64,000 bases of DNA from contig NZ_JABVBB010000038.1 in assembly GCF_013346665.1 (NCBI RefSeq), positions 591,214 to 655,213 of the forward strand, given 5' to 3'. This DNA is from Sulfitobacter maritimus. GTDB taxonomy: Bacteria; Pseudomonadota; Alphaproteobacteria; Rhodobacterales; Rhodobacteraceae. The notes below the pieces were generated by a model. The model made no database searches. It worked only from the letters and a program-made list of their open reading frames with translations, and was not told the origin of the DNA. The stretch's first letter is position 1. Every line of letters starts with the position of its first letter. Shown in pieces: positions 26,505 to 35,090 of the stretch. Position numbers and translations under genes: made by a program.

Positions 26505-28028
26505 ATGAAAAAGACACTGACAGCAACAGCGATTGCGCTGGCGCTCACCGCGACCGGCTTTGCCGCGCCCGCGCTGGCCGACGGCAAGATCACCGTATCC
26601 TCGCCCCAAGACCCCGGCAGCTGGGACCCCATCGATACCTTCCTGATCAACTGGGCGTCGCTGGCGACCAACGTTTTCGAAGGTCTCACCTATCGTGGCC
26701 CGGACATGGAGCTTGTGCCCGCGCTCGCGACATCTTGGGAAACCCTTGATGAAGGCATGCGCATCCGCTTTGAGTTGCGCGAAGGCGTGACTTTCCACAA
26801 CGGTGAGCCGTTCAACGCCGAAGCCGTGAAATTCACCTTTGAACGTCTGCTGGGCGAAGAGGGTGCCAAGGGGCCGCAGCAGGCCAACTACACCTCGATT
26901 AAAGAGGTCGAAATCATCGACGAGACCACCGTCGATTTCCACCTGACCCAGCCTGACCCGGTTCTGCTGACCAAACTGGCCGGTTACGGCGCCATGATCG
27001 TGCCGCCGCAGTATATCGCCGAAGTGGGTGATGCGGAGTTCAACATCAAACCGGTCGGCACCGGTCCTTTCAAAATGACCTCCTATTCGCCGAAAGTGGG
27101 CGCATCCTTGGCCGCCAACGAAGACTACTGGGGCGGCGCGCCGGAGCTTTCCGAGGTTGACTACCGCTTTATCGCAGAGCCTTCGACAGCGCTGGCTGAG
27201 CTTCAGTCCGGCGGCGTTGACGTGGTGATCCCGCCTTCCGTTCCGGTGGGCATGATCCCGACCATCGAAGCGGCTGAGAACCTTGAGATCATCTCGACCC
27301 CCGGCCCAACCGTGACCGCGCTGCGGTTCAACACCGGCAATGGCATCACTGCCGATGAAAACGTGCGCAAAGCGCTGATCATGGCGGTAGACCGCAATGC
27401 CATCGTGGATACCATTCTGGCCGGGCAAGCCTCGGTCATCGCGTCTTTCCAAGGGGCGCGGTCCTTTGGCTATGACGAGAGCATGGAGCCGCTGCCCTAC
27501 GATCTTGAAAAGGCCAAGGCGCTGCTCAAAGAAGCCGGTGTCGAACCCGGCGCCAGCGTGGAGATCAACACCCGCGGCAATGACGCCACCTTTAACGAGG
27601 TTGCGCAGGCCGTGGCCGCCTATCTGTCGATGGCCGGTGTAAACGCCACGATCAAACCCTATGAGACCAACGTTCTGCTGAACGACATCATTCCGCAGGG
27701 CAAAACCGGCGAGATGTTCCAGCAAAGCTGGGGCGGTTGGACCTTTGACTACGACAACACCGCCTATGCGATGTATCACACCGGTCAAAAGTGGAACCCC
27801 TACGACAGCGATGCCGAACTGGACGCGATGCTCGAAAAGCAGCGCCCCATGACGGACCAAGCCGAGCGGGAAAAGGTGCTGCAAGAGATCGCCGCCTATG
27901 CCGCCGATCGTGCGCTGGAGATGCCGCTCTACAACATGAACGCGATCTACGCGATCAACAAGCGCGTCCAGAACTTTGAACCGGCACCGGACAACCGTCT
28001 GCGTCTGGACAAAGTGTCGGTCGAGTAA
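26505..28028 (+). CDS. Peptide-type ABC transporter substrate-binding protein
   Basis: 507 residues with a signal peptide ending ALADG. SBP_bac_5 family (class C): SSPQDPGSWDPIDTFLINWAS near the mature N-terminus, then FELREGVTFHNGEPFNAEAVKFTFERLL and VGTGPFKMTSYSPK. The start ATG has a strong GGAGGAAAG 5 bases upstream. It is placed after the ATPase, and a strong hairpin follows the gene, which would raise its level over the permeases. The ligand is probably a di- or oligopeptide or a peptide-like compound. Confidence 0.93.
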   Translation: MKKTLTATAIALALTATGFAAPALADGKITVSSPQDPGSWDPIDTFLINWASLATNVFEGLTYRGPDMELVPALATSWETLDEGMRIRFELREGVTFHNGEPFNAEAVKFTFERLLGEEGAKGPQQANYTSIKEVEIIDETTVDFHLTQPDPVLLTKLAGYGAMIVPPQYIAEVGDAEFNIKPVGTGPFKMTSYSPKVGASLAANEDYWGGAPELSEVDYRFIAEPSTALAELQSGGVDVVIPPSVPVGMIPTIEAAENLEIISTPGPTVTALRFNTGNGITADENVRKALIMAVDRNAIVDTILAGQASVIASFQGARSFGYDESMEPLPYDLEKAKALLKEAGVEPGASVEINTRGNDATFNEVAQAVAAYLSMAGVNATIKPYETNVLLNDIIPQGKTGEMFQQSWGGWTFDYDNTAYAMYHTGQKWNPYDSDAELDAMLEKQRPMTDQAEREKVLQEIAAYAADRALEMPLYNMNAIYAINKRVQNFEPAPDNRLRLDKVSVE

Positions 28029-28037
28029 AGCAAACCA

Positions 28038-28068
28038 CCGCGGCGGGGCAGGTCTGCTGCCGCCGCGG
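28038..28068 (+). terminator. Strong intercistronic hairpin after the binding-protein gene
   Basis: CCGCGGCGG (28038-28046) pairs with CCGCCGCGG (28060-28068), with a further GCAG/CTGC inner helix, then GTCTTCTTCC. It is likely a partial terminator or a 3' stabiliser that makes binding protein in excess over the permeases. Confidence 0.65.
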
Positions 28069-28100
28069 GTCTTCTTCCTAATACCTCGTGGGGTTCTTTC

Positions 28101-29024
28101 ATGGCCGGTTTCCTCTTAAAACGTCTGGCCCAGGCCATTTTCGTTGTCGTCGTTGTCACGCTGATCGTCTCTGTCGCGGTGCGTATGACGGGCGATCCGG
28201 CATTGATCGTGGCACAGGGGGCCACGGATATCACCGAGGCCGATCTTGAACGCATCCGCGAGGGGCTGGGCCTGAACGAGCCGTTTCTAAAACAGTATCT
28301 GGCGACCCTGTCGGGTCTGTTTACATGGGACTTTGGCCGCAGTTTCCTTGGCGGCACCGAAGTATCGACCCTCATCGCAGGCGCCTTGCCCGCCACGCTG
28401 TTGCTGGCCTTTTCGTCGCTGCTGGTGTCGATCGTGATCTCGATCCCTCTGGGTATCCGGGCCGCCATCCGGCGCGGCAAATGGGAGGATCAGGTGATCC
28501 GCATCCTGTCGCTGGTCGGCCTGTCCTTTCCGAACTTCTGGCTGGCGACGATGCTGGTGCTGCTTTTCTCAATCACCCTGCATCTGCTGCCCCCCAGCGG
28601 CATGACCGGCTGGGCAACTTTGGTGATGCCTGCGCTGACCATGGGGGTCATCCTGACGGCGACCAACGTGCGGCTGGTGCGCACTTCGATGCTCGAAGTC
28701 ATGCAGTCGCAATATGTGATGGTGGCCCGCGCCAAGGGGCTGTCAGAGCGCAGCGTTCTGTACAAACATGCTCTGCGCAACTCTGCGATCCCTTTGATCA
28801 CTTTCCTTGGCCTGCAATTCGGCGGCCTGCTGGGCGGGATCGTTGTGGTGGAACGGGTGTTCAACTGGCCCGGCATGGGCAGTCTGGCTTTTGATGCCGT
28901 GGCCGCGCGGGACTACCCGGTTCTGCAATCCGTTATCATGATCCTGTCTACGCTGATCGTGATGGTGAACCTTTTGGTCGATATCGCCTACGGGCTGATC
29001 GACCCCCGAATTCGGACGGAGTAA
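28101..29024 (+). CDS. Peptide-type ABC permease (DppB family)
   Basis: 307 residues, six membrane segments. It begins AGFLLKRLAQAIFVVVVVTLIVS, with the DppB hallmark DPALIVAQGATDITEADLERIREGLGL next. The EAA loop appears as ARAKGLSERSVLYKHALRNSAIPLITFLGLQ. The C-terminal YPVLQSVIMILSTLIVMVNLLVDIAYGLIDPRIR is typical. It pairs with the DppC-type permease 4 bp downstream. Confidence 0.95.
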   Translation: MAGFLLKRLAQAIFVVVVVTLIVSVAVRMTGDPALIVAQGATDITEADLERIREGLGLNEPFLKQYLATLSGLFTWDFGRSFLGGTEVSTLIAGALPATLLLAFSSLLVSIVISIPLGIRAAIRRGKWEDQVIRILSLVGLSFPNFWLATMLVLLFSITLHLLPPSGMTGWATLVMPALTMGVILTATNVRLVRTSMLEVMQSQYVMVARAKGLSERSVLYKHALRNSAIPLITFLGLQFGGLLGGIVVVERVFNWPGMGSLAFDAVAARDYPVLQSVIMILSTLIVMVNLLVDIAYGLIDPRIRTE

Positions 29025-29028
29025 GTCC

Positions 29029-29868
29029 ATGACCGCATTTTTCCAATCCCGCTACTGGTCGCTTGAATTCATCCTCGGCGCTGGCCTGACAACCTTTATC
29101 GTGATCGGCGTGCTGCTGTCGCGTTGGCTGTTTCCCGATGTGGGCGCCATTGATCTGATGGCGCGTCTGGTGCCGCCGTTCGAGCGGCCCGATCATCTCC
29201 TCGGCACCGATCCCTTAGGTCGCGATGTCATGGCGCGGATTTTTGTCGGCGGGTGGATTTCGCTCAAGGTTGGCTTTCTGTCCGTCCTTGGCTCCGTGGT
29301 GGTCGGCGTGCTGATGGGGCTGATCGCGGGCTATTACCGAGGTGTCTGGGACATCATCGTCATGCGCTTTGCCGATGTGCAGCTGGCGCTGCCGTTCATC
29401 CTTTTGGCGATCACCATCATCGCCATCGTGGGTGGGAGCCTGACCAATACCATCATCCTGCTCATTGTGTCGCAATGGGTGCAATATGCCCGTCTGGTGC
29501 GGGCGCAGGTCTTGGCGCTGCGCGACCGGGAATTCGTTCTGGCCGCCCGCGCCATTGGCGTGAAGAACCGCAACATCATCATGAGCCACCTGCTGCCCAA
29601 TCTGATGGGGCCGGTCGTCGTGCTGATGACGCTGAACGTGGCCAATAACATTTTGCTCGAAAGCAGCCTGACCTTCCTTGGGCTGGGCGTCGATCCAACG
29701 ATCCCCAGCTGGGGCGGGATGCTGGCGGATGGGCGGACCTATCTGCAGAATGCATGGTGGGTCAGTGTCTTTCCCGGCGTCGCCATTTTGCTGACAGTCT
29801 TGGGCCTGAACCTTTTGGGCGACTGGCTGCGTGATACGCTTGACCCCACGGGGAGAACACAGAAATGA
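29029..29868 (+). CDS. Peptide-type ABC permease (DppC family)
   Basis: 279 residues, six membrane segments. It has the DppC pattern HLLGTDPLGRDVMARIFVGGWISLKVG after the first helix. The EAA loop is AARAIGVKNRNIIMSHLLPNLMGPVVV, and the C-terminal signature is LGLNLLGDWLRDTLDPTGR. The stop overlaps the start of the M14 gene (ATGA), coupling the transporter to that enzyme. Confidence 0.95.
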   Translation: MTAFFQSRYWSLEFILGAGLTTFIVIGVLLSRWLFPDVGAIDLMARLVPPFERPDHLLGTDPLGRDVMARIFVGGWISLKVGFLSVLGSVVVGVLMGLIAGYYRGVWDIIVMRFADVQLALPFILLAITIIAIVGGSLTNTIILLIVSQWVQYARLVRAQVLALRDREFVLAARAIGVKNRNIIMSHLLPNLMGPVVVLMTLNVANNILLESSLTFLGLGVDPTIPSWGGMLADGRTYLQNAWWVSVFPGVAILLTVLGLNLLGDWLRDTLDPTGRTQK

Positions 29869-31550
29869 TCTATCAGTTTTCCGCGCAGCGCACGCTTGAT
29901 ACCTTGGTGGCGCAGGCGCAAGGCCCGTTTGAGGCGTGGACATTTGACGACCGGGCCGCGCGACGTCAGGCTGAAGAACAACTGGCCGCGAGGGGGATCA
30001 GCGCGCGGATTCGCAGTGCGTATAAACCGCTGTTGCATTTCTTTCTCGAAGAGGCGCGCCCCGGCTTCACGGCCGCGCATATCCTATGGCCGCATCATGA
30101 AGCCGCCGTGCCGAACCGGTTTTTGCTCGAAACCTACCCTCTGGCGGCGCTCTATCCAGATGCCACGATGACCTTTGAAAAGGGCGCGTCTGGCACCTGC
30201 TATCAGGTGCGGTTGACCTATCCGGACGGGGAAGAACAGCATGATGTTTTGGCCCCTAACCGACTCCATGCCGATCACGTCGGAGAGCAGGTTTTATCGC
30301 CAACGGGCTGGTTGATTGATGACGCAGGCGCAGTGCGGTTAGAGACCGACTACGAACAGTTGTTTCACGGCGCCATGAGCGCCGTCACCGCGCATGACTG
30401 GGGCGATCAAGAACCCTATTTTGAAGAGCTGAACATCAGTGCTACAGTCCCGGCGGCGGATTTCGACCTTGGCTATGACGACGAGGTCGTGAGCCTTGTC
30501 GAAGCGCTGCATGAGGACCTCTATTTCTCCTGTCTGGAGTTCTTCCAACGCCACTCTGGCCGCGACCTTGGCGACCGCCACCTTCAGCCCGGCCAGATCG
30601 TGCCAGAGGTCCAGCAGGGGGACACCGCGCAGATCAGCGTCACAATGCGCCCCTATCACACTGCCGACCGGGGCGGAGTGGCCCAGCCCTTGGAACAGGC
30701 GACAGCGCCCCTGTCGATCGCGGAGATCGGAGCAGAGTTGGAAAAGATCGGTGGCGACGCGTTCCGCACGACCAGCCGCGCCGGGCGCGAAGTGCTGGCC
30801 CATCACCATGCGGGCCGGGGCAAACCCGTTATGATCTCAGCAGGTCAGCACGCCAATGAAACCACGCCTGTGGTCGGTGCTCTGCGGGCCGCGCATCGCT
30901 TGGCGAGAGAGGAGGCGGATTTCGTGATCTCGCCTATGGAGAACCCGGACGGCTATGCCTTGCATGGCAGATTGGCCGCGCTCACCCCGCGTCACATGCT
31001 TCATGCGGCACGCTATACGGCGCTTGGCGATGATCTGGAGTACCGCGCGACACCGCGCGCGCTTTATGAAAAGGCCATCCGTCAAGAGGCCGAGCAGCGC
31101 TCGGGCGCATTGCTTCATATCAATTTGCACGGCTATCCCGCCCATGAATGGACCCGCCCCATGACCGGCTATATCCCCCGCGGTTTCGCGATGTGGACGG
31201 TGCCAAAGGGGTTCTTCTTGATCATGCGCCATCTGCCCGATTGGGCCGGTGTCGCCCGTCAGTTGACCCAAGACGTGACCCAAAGGCTGATGGACGTGCC
31301 GGGATTGGCAGACTTCAACAAGCGCCAGATCGATCTTTACCGGCTCCATGCGGGCGAGACCGGTTTTGAGATGATCAACGGCTTTCCCTGCTACATTCAC
31401 GAGGATGACCGCCATAGCGTGCCGCTGACCTTGATCACGGAATACCCTGATGAAACCCTCTATGGCGCAGCTTTCATCGCCGGTCACGATGCGCAGATGC
31501 ACACTGTCTTGGCCGCCCATGACGCTTGGCAGCGCTTGGGCAGCGTTTGA
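29865..31550 (+). CDS. M14-family metallocarboxypeptidase-like protein with a large N-terminal region
   Basis: 561 residues, no signal peptide, so predicted cytoplasmic. The C-terminal half carries the M14 zinc motif H329-x-x-E332 (GQHANET), the substrate motif NPDGY (360-364), the third zinc-ligand candidate H422 (INLHGYPAHEW) and a late ITEYPDE that can hold the catalytic Glu. The first ~300 residues match no domain I recognise. Coupled by ATGA to the DppC permease, it should act on the imported substrate, for example trimming a peptide or opening an amide. Substrate unknown. Confidence 0.85.
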   Translation: MIYQFSAQRTLDTLVAQAQGPFEAWTFDDRAARRQAEEQLAARGISARIRSAYKPLLHFFLEEARPGFTAAHILWPHHEAAVPNRFLLETYPLAALYPDATMTFEKGASGTCYQVRLTYPDGEEQHDVLAPNRLHADHVGEQVLSPTGWLIDDAGAVRLETDYEQLFHGAMSAVTAHDWGDQEPYFEELNISATVPAADFDLGYDDEVVSLVEALHEDLYFSCLEFFQRHSGRDLGDRHLQPGQIVPEVQQGDTAQISVTMRPYHTADRGGVAQPLEQATAPLSIAEIGAELEKIGGDAFRTTSRAGREVLAHHHAGRGKPVMISAGQHANETTPVVGALRAAHRLAREEADFVISPMENPDGYALHGRLAALTPRHMLHAARYTALGDDLEYRATPRALYEKAIRQEAEQRSGALLHINLHGYPAHEWTRPMTGYIPRGFAMWTVPKGFFLIMRHLPDWAGVARQLTQDVTQRLMDVPGLADFNKRQIDLYRLHAGETGFEMINGFPCYIHEDDRHSVPLTLITEYPDETLYGAAFIAGHDAQMHTVLAAHDAWQRLGSV

Positions 31551-31554
31551 GAGG

Positions 31555-32208
31555 TTAGCTGCGGTTGCAGTCGCTAAAGGCGGCAAGCACCGTGCGTTCA
31601 GACTGAGCAAGATAGGTCTCTAGCAGATCGGCGGCCTCGGCCCCCGAGCCGTCTTGAAGGCGTTTGAGGATCGCGCTGTTCATCTCAATATAGGGCATAT
31701 GCAGCCACCGCGCGGTGCCAAGAGCCACAAAGACCAGCCGCAGTTCCGCCGATAGGTTGCCGTAGAAAGCAGTCAATCGCGGGCTGTCGGCCAAATCCAC
31801 GATGGCGGCGTGGAAATCCATATTGGCATTGCCCACACCGCGCCAATCCTCCTGGTCCTTGCTGCGCCGCCCGGCCTCAACAGCGGCGGCCATATGGGCG
31901 ACAGCGGGATGATGCGGATGTGCGGCTTTCAGGACCGGAATCTCAACGCAGCGCCGCACGCGGTAGATGTCGATGATCGCATCGAGCGACGGGGTTGCGA
32001 CGAACACACCGCGGTTGGCCTCATGGACGAGCAAGCCGTCATGGGTCAGCATCCGGAAGGCTTCTCTGAGCGTATTGCGTGATACGGCCATGCGCTGCGC
32101 CTGCGCTTCCTCGGACAGGCGCTGGCCGGGTAAAAGCTCACCCAAGGTCAGTTGATCCCGCAACTGATCCGCCACACGGCTTGCCAATGATGTGACGGGT
32201 TTGGACAT
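31555..32208 (-). CDS. GntR-family regulator, FCD (FadR-like) subfamily
   Basis: 217 residues. Winged helix at about 10-70 (LPGQRLSEEAQAQRMAVSRNTLREAFRMLTHDGLLVHEANRGVFV), then an all-helical FCD ligand-binding domain starting about residue 80 (DIYRVRRCVEIPVLKAA) with a metal-binding type His/Asp pattern (MDFHAAIVDLADS). It converges on the M14 gene with a 4-bp gap. It is a candidate regulator of the importer operon or of the BCCT gene it diverges from. The frame extends to a TTG at 32232; the ATG at 32208 is preferred, though no clear Shine-Dalgarno is visible. Confidence 0.9.
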   Translation of the reverse strand: MSKPVTSLASRVADQLRDQLTLGELLPGQRLSEEAQAQRMAVSRNTLREAFRMLTHDGLLVHEANRGVFVATPSLDAIIDIYRVRRCVEIPVLKAAHPHHPAVAHMAAAVEAGRRSKDQEDWRGVGNANMDFHAAIVDLADSPRLTAFYGNLSAELRLVFVALGTARWLHMPYIEMNSAILKRLQDGSGAEAADLLETYLAQSERTVLAAFSDCNRS

Positions 32209-32518
32209 GAGCAATACCGGAAAGCTGATCAAGGAGGGGACGGAATGTCGTTGTCTCTTGCCTAAAATTTATCTATTTTTCAACCCGATATCGGCATTTG
32301 GTGATGCCGTAGGACGCATGCCGGGGCAGCAGAAGCATGCTTGCCACGGTCAGACGCGCCTGATGATGAGAGGTGATAAAGCACAGACCGCCGCAACATG
32401 GGCAGGTCCGGTAAAATTTTCAGCCATCCTATTCGGAACGGCACCGGCCATTCAATCGTTAACCACCTGATCGGCCTTGATGTTTCGCAGCAAGGTCACC
32501 CCCACGAAGGGAGCCACT
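32209..32518. other. Divergent gap between the GntR regulator and the BCCT gene
   Basis: About 310 bp. It holds an A/T-rich segment near 32261-32285, suited to a promoter for either gene. I found no clear operator palindrome, RNA gene or open frame that resembles a protein. Confidence 0.5.
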
Positions 32519-34153
32519 GTGGAAAACCTAGCGCGACGCCTCGGCCTCAAGACCGACCCGACCATCTTTTTTATTTCTGCGGGCCTGACCGTTGCTTTTG
32601 TCATAGTGCTCATCGCCGCGCCAGATGCCATCGGCAGCGCATTTGCCGCAGGGCGCGCTTGGGTGGTCACCAACCTTGGCTGGTTTTTCATTTTGGGGGT
32701 CAATGTCTGGCTGGGTTTTCTGATCTGGGCCGCCATGTCTCAGCATGGTCACATCCGCTTGGGGCCAACCGGATCGACGCCTGAGTATTCAAACCTGTCG
32801 TGGTTTACCATGCTTTTTGCGGGCGGGATCGGGACCGTGTTGATGTTCTGGGGCGTGGCGGAGCCGATTAGCCATTTTTCCGCCCCGCCGCTGCCGGGGG
32901 TGGAACCCTATTCCGAGCAAGCCGCCAAAGACGCAATCTCAATCGCGATCTATCACCTTGGCCTGCACACTTGGACGATCTTCACGCTGCCCGGTCTGGC
33001 CTTTGCCTATTTCATCAACCGCTATGATCTGCCGGTTCGGGTCAGCTCGGTCTTTTATCCTTTGCTGCGCGACCGTATTCACGGGCCGATCGGGAAAGCC
33101 ATTGATATCGCGTCCATTCTCGGCACGATCTTTGGCGTTGCGGTTTCGCTTGGGTTGGGGTCCTCGCAAATCGCTGCAGGGCTCTCGGCGCTCTTTGGCT
33201 GGGACGCCAATACGTTTCTGAAAATCGCGATCCTGTCGGTGCTGACGATGGTGGCGGTGGGGTCCATTGTTGTGGGGCTGGATAAGGGCGTGAAGCTTTT
33301 GTCGAACCTCAACATCGGCATGGCGGTGGTCCTGATGATCTTCGTGCTGGTGACCGGCTCCACCTTGTTTTTGCTGCGCGGCATGGTGGAGACCGTGGGG
33401 CTCTACCTCGAAAACCTCCCCCGGTTGGCCTTTTGGAACGACATGTTGGCAAACCAAAACCCCTCTAACCAAGATTGGGGCTGGCAGGGGAATTGGACCG
33501 TGTTCTACTGGGCGTGGACGGTCACTTGGTCCCCCTTTATCGGGCTTTTCGTTGCGCGTATTTCGCGCGGTCGGACGGTCCGAGAGTTCGTTTTCGGCGT
33601 GCTTCTTGCGCCCACGGCCTTCACTTTGGTTTGGTTCTCCATTTTCGGCTGGCAGGCGATGCATTTCGACGGCATCGGCGCTGCCGCCCGTACCGCCTTG
33701 GGCGACCAAGCGGGAGAGATCAGCCGGGCGGTATCCGAAAGCGTGCCGCTGGCGATCTTTGCTTTCCTTGAGCACTTCCCCTTTACGCAATTCGTTCAGG
33801 GTTTCGCCGTGGTCATTGTTGCCATCTTCTTTGCGACGTCTTCAGACTCGGCATCGCTGGTGGTCGACATGCTCTGCACCGGCCATGCCAAACCCGGCCC
33901 GGTGCGTCAGCGGGTGTTTTGGGGCGTGGCCGAAGGGCTTGTGGCGGCGATGTTGATCGTCCTGACAGGCGACGCGGGTTTGACCGCTTTGCAGCAGGTT
34001 ATCACCGTGGTCGGCCTGCCGATTTTTATATTGGTCTGCATGATGATCCCCTCGCTGATACGCGGCTTTACCAATGAGAATATCGACAATGTTTCAGTAA
34101 ACGAACGGCCTGAACTGCGCGCGCTGGAGACGAAGAGCGGGGTGGAAACGTGA
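32519..34153 (+). CDS. BCCT-family osmolyte transporter
   Basis: An Na+ or H+ coupled betaine/choline/carnitine transporter with twelve membrane segments. Hallmarks are FWGVAEPISHFSAPP, the glycine-rich helix SLGLGSSQIAAGL and the family signature WTVTWSPFIGLFVARISRGRT. The C-terminal region (FTNENIDNVSVNERPE) is short, so osmosensing by a long tail is unlikely. I chose GTG 32519 (544 residues) because AAGGGAG lies 5 bases upstream; ATG 32480 would add 13 residues but lacks a Shine-Dalgarno. Likely substrates are glycine betaine, choline or DMSP; sequence alone does not decide. Confidence 0.93.
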   Translation: MENLARRLGLKTDPTIFFISAGLTVAFVIVLIAAPDAIGSAFAAGRAWVVTNLGWFFILGVNVWLGFLIWAAMSQHGHIRLGPTGSTPEYSNLSWFTMLFAGGIGTVLMFWGVAEPISHFSAPPLPGVEPYSEQAAKDAISIAIYHLGLHTWTIFTLPGLAFAYFINRYDLPVRVSSVFYPLLRDRIHGPIGKAIDIASILGTIFGVAVSLGLGSSQIAAGLSALFGWDANTFLKIAILSVLTMVAVGSIVVGLDKGVKLLSNLNIGMAVVLMIFVLVTGSTLFLLRGMVETVGLYLENLPRLAFWNDMLANQNPSNQDWGWQGNWTVFYWAWTVTWSPFIGLFVARISRGRTVREFVFGVLLAPTAFTLVWFSIFGWQAMHFDGIGAAARTALGDQAGEISRAVSESVPLAIFAFLEHFPFTQFVQGFAVVIVAIFFATSSDSASLVVDMLCTGHAKPGPVRQRVFWGVAEGLVAAMLIVLTGDAGLTALQQVITVVGLPIFILVCMMIPSLIRGFTNENIDNVSVNERPELRALETKSGVET

Positions 34154-34166
34154 AGGAGCGCTGAGA

Positions 34167-34958
34167 TTACGCCCCCGCGTCCCCCTCGGTTTCAATCTTG
34201 ATCGGCTCGCCGCAATGTTTGCAGTGTATCGCATCGGTTTCGTGCCGATTCAGACTGCAAACGGGGCATTTGTATTTGATCTTGGACGGCTGAAAAATCG
34301 CTCGCGCCAGCTGCACGAAAAGTGCGACGCCAAAGACCATGATGAAGACAGACAGGAGCTTGCCGCCCGGTGTGGTCATCGTGATGTCGCCAAAGCCGGT
34401 TGTCGTCAGCGTGGCCACGGTGAAATAGAGCGCATCGATATAGCCCGCCGGACCCGATCTCGGACCAAAGGCCAAGACAAAGACCAGCGAGGTCGTCACG
34501 AAGATAAAGACAAAGAGGTTCACCGCCGCGAGGATCGCGTCTTCGTGTTTCCGGAAAAAGTGGCTCTCATGCCGCAGGTCGCGCAGCAGGTGGTAGGCGT
34601 GGATCAGGCGCAAGCCTCTGAGGACCCGTAGAAACGCTAGGTTGCCGGAGATGAAGGGGGCCAGCAGCAAGGACAATACCACCGCGATATCGGCAAGCGT
34701 ATAGATCCGCATGATCTCGCGCCTCCGGTTATGCGAAATCCAAAGACGGGCAGAGAAATCCATGACGATGACTCCCCCCAGCAGAGCGTTCAGGACAGTC
34801 ATCGCTGGCGTCTCGGGGAGGGCGACAGTGACGATGAAATAGATGATCGTCACAATGTCGAAACCGATCAGCCCAAAGCGAAACCGCCGTGCGCGGGTGC
34901 TGTGGCCCGTGTAGAGCAGGCGGATTTTGTGGTGCAGCTTTTCCATGTTTTGCAGCAT
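34167..34958 (-). CDS. Voltage-gated-type potassium channel with C-terminal zinc ribbon
   Basis: 263 residues. Segments S1-S4 occupy about 28-130, with spaced arginines in S4 (FLRVLRGLRLIHAYHLLRDLR), then S5, pore loop and S6. The selectivity filter reads TTTGFGD (G188-F189-G190-D191), the GFG variant of GYG. After S6 comes a two-knuckle zinc ribbon, C231/C234 and C246/C249 (CPVC...CKHC), an unusual cytoplasmic tail. The gene is alone, convergent with the BCCT gene; the pairing with an osmolyte transporter is suggestive of osmotic adaptation but may be chance. Confidence 0.87.
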   Translation of the reverse strand: MLQNMEKLHHKIRLLYTGHSTRARRFRFGLIGFDIVTIIYFIVTVALPETPAMTVLNALLGGVIVMDFSARLWISHNRRREIMRIYTLADIAVVLSLLLAPFISGNLAFLRVLRGLRLIHAYHLLRDLRHESHFFRKHEDAILAAVNLFVFIFVTTSLVFVLAFGPRSGPAGYIDALYFTVATLTTTGFGDITMTTPGGKLLSVFIMVFGVALFVQLARAIFQPSKIKYKCPVCSLNRHETDAIHCKHCGEPIKIETEGDAGA

Positions 34959-35047
34959 GCCACAGGGTTTTGCGCGGGACCATGGTAGAAGCCGCAGAGG
35001 GCTGCGTTCATTGACTTTTCCCGAATGGCACGCCTGGCCAGTGCAAT

Positions 35048-35083
35048 GCCTCTGCCCCCCAGCAAGTGGCCGGAGGCAGAGGC
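35048..35083 (-). terminator. Hairpin downstream of hutU
   Basis: GCCTCTGCC (35048-35056) pairs with GGCAGAGGC (35075-35083), 9 bp perfect, just after the hutU stop codon (minus strand). No T tract follows, so it may act as a 3' stabiliser or with Rho. Confidence 0.5.
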
Positions 35084-35090
35084 GGAGCGT

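Noticed and set aside
26217..27884. 555-codon minus-strand frame across the first binding-protein gene
   Set aside because: Antisense to an SBP_bac_5 gene with a signal peptide and strong ribosome-binding site; the His/Arg-rich translation is typical of a shadow frame.
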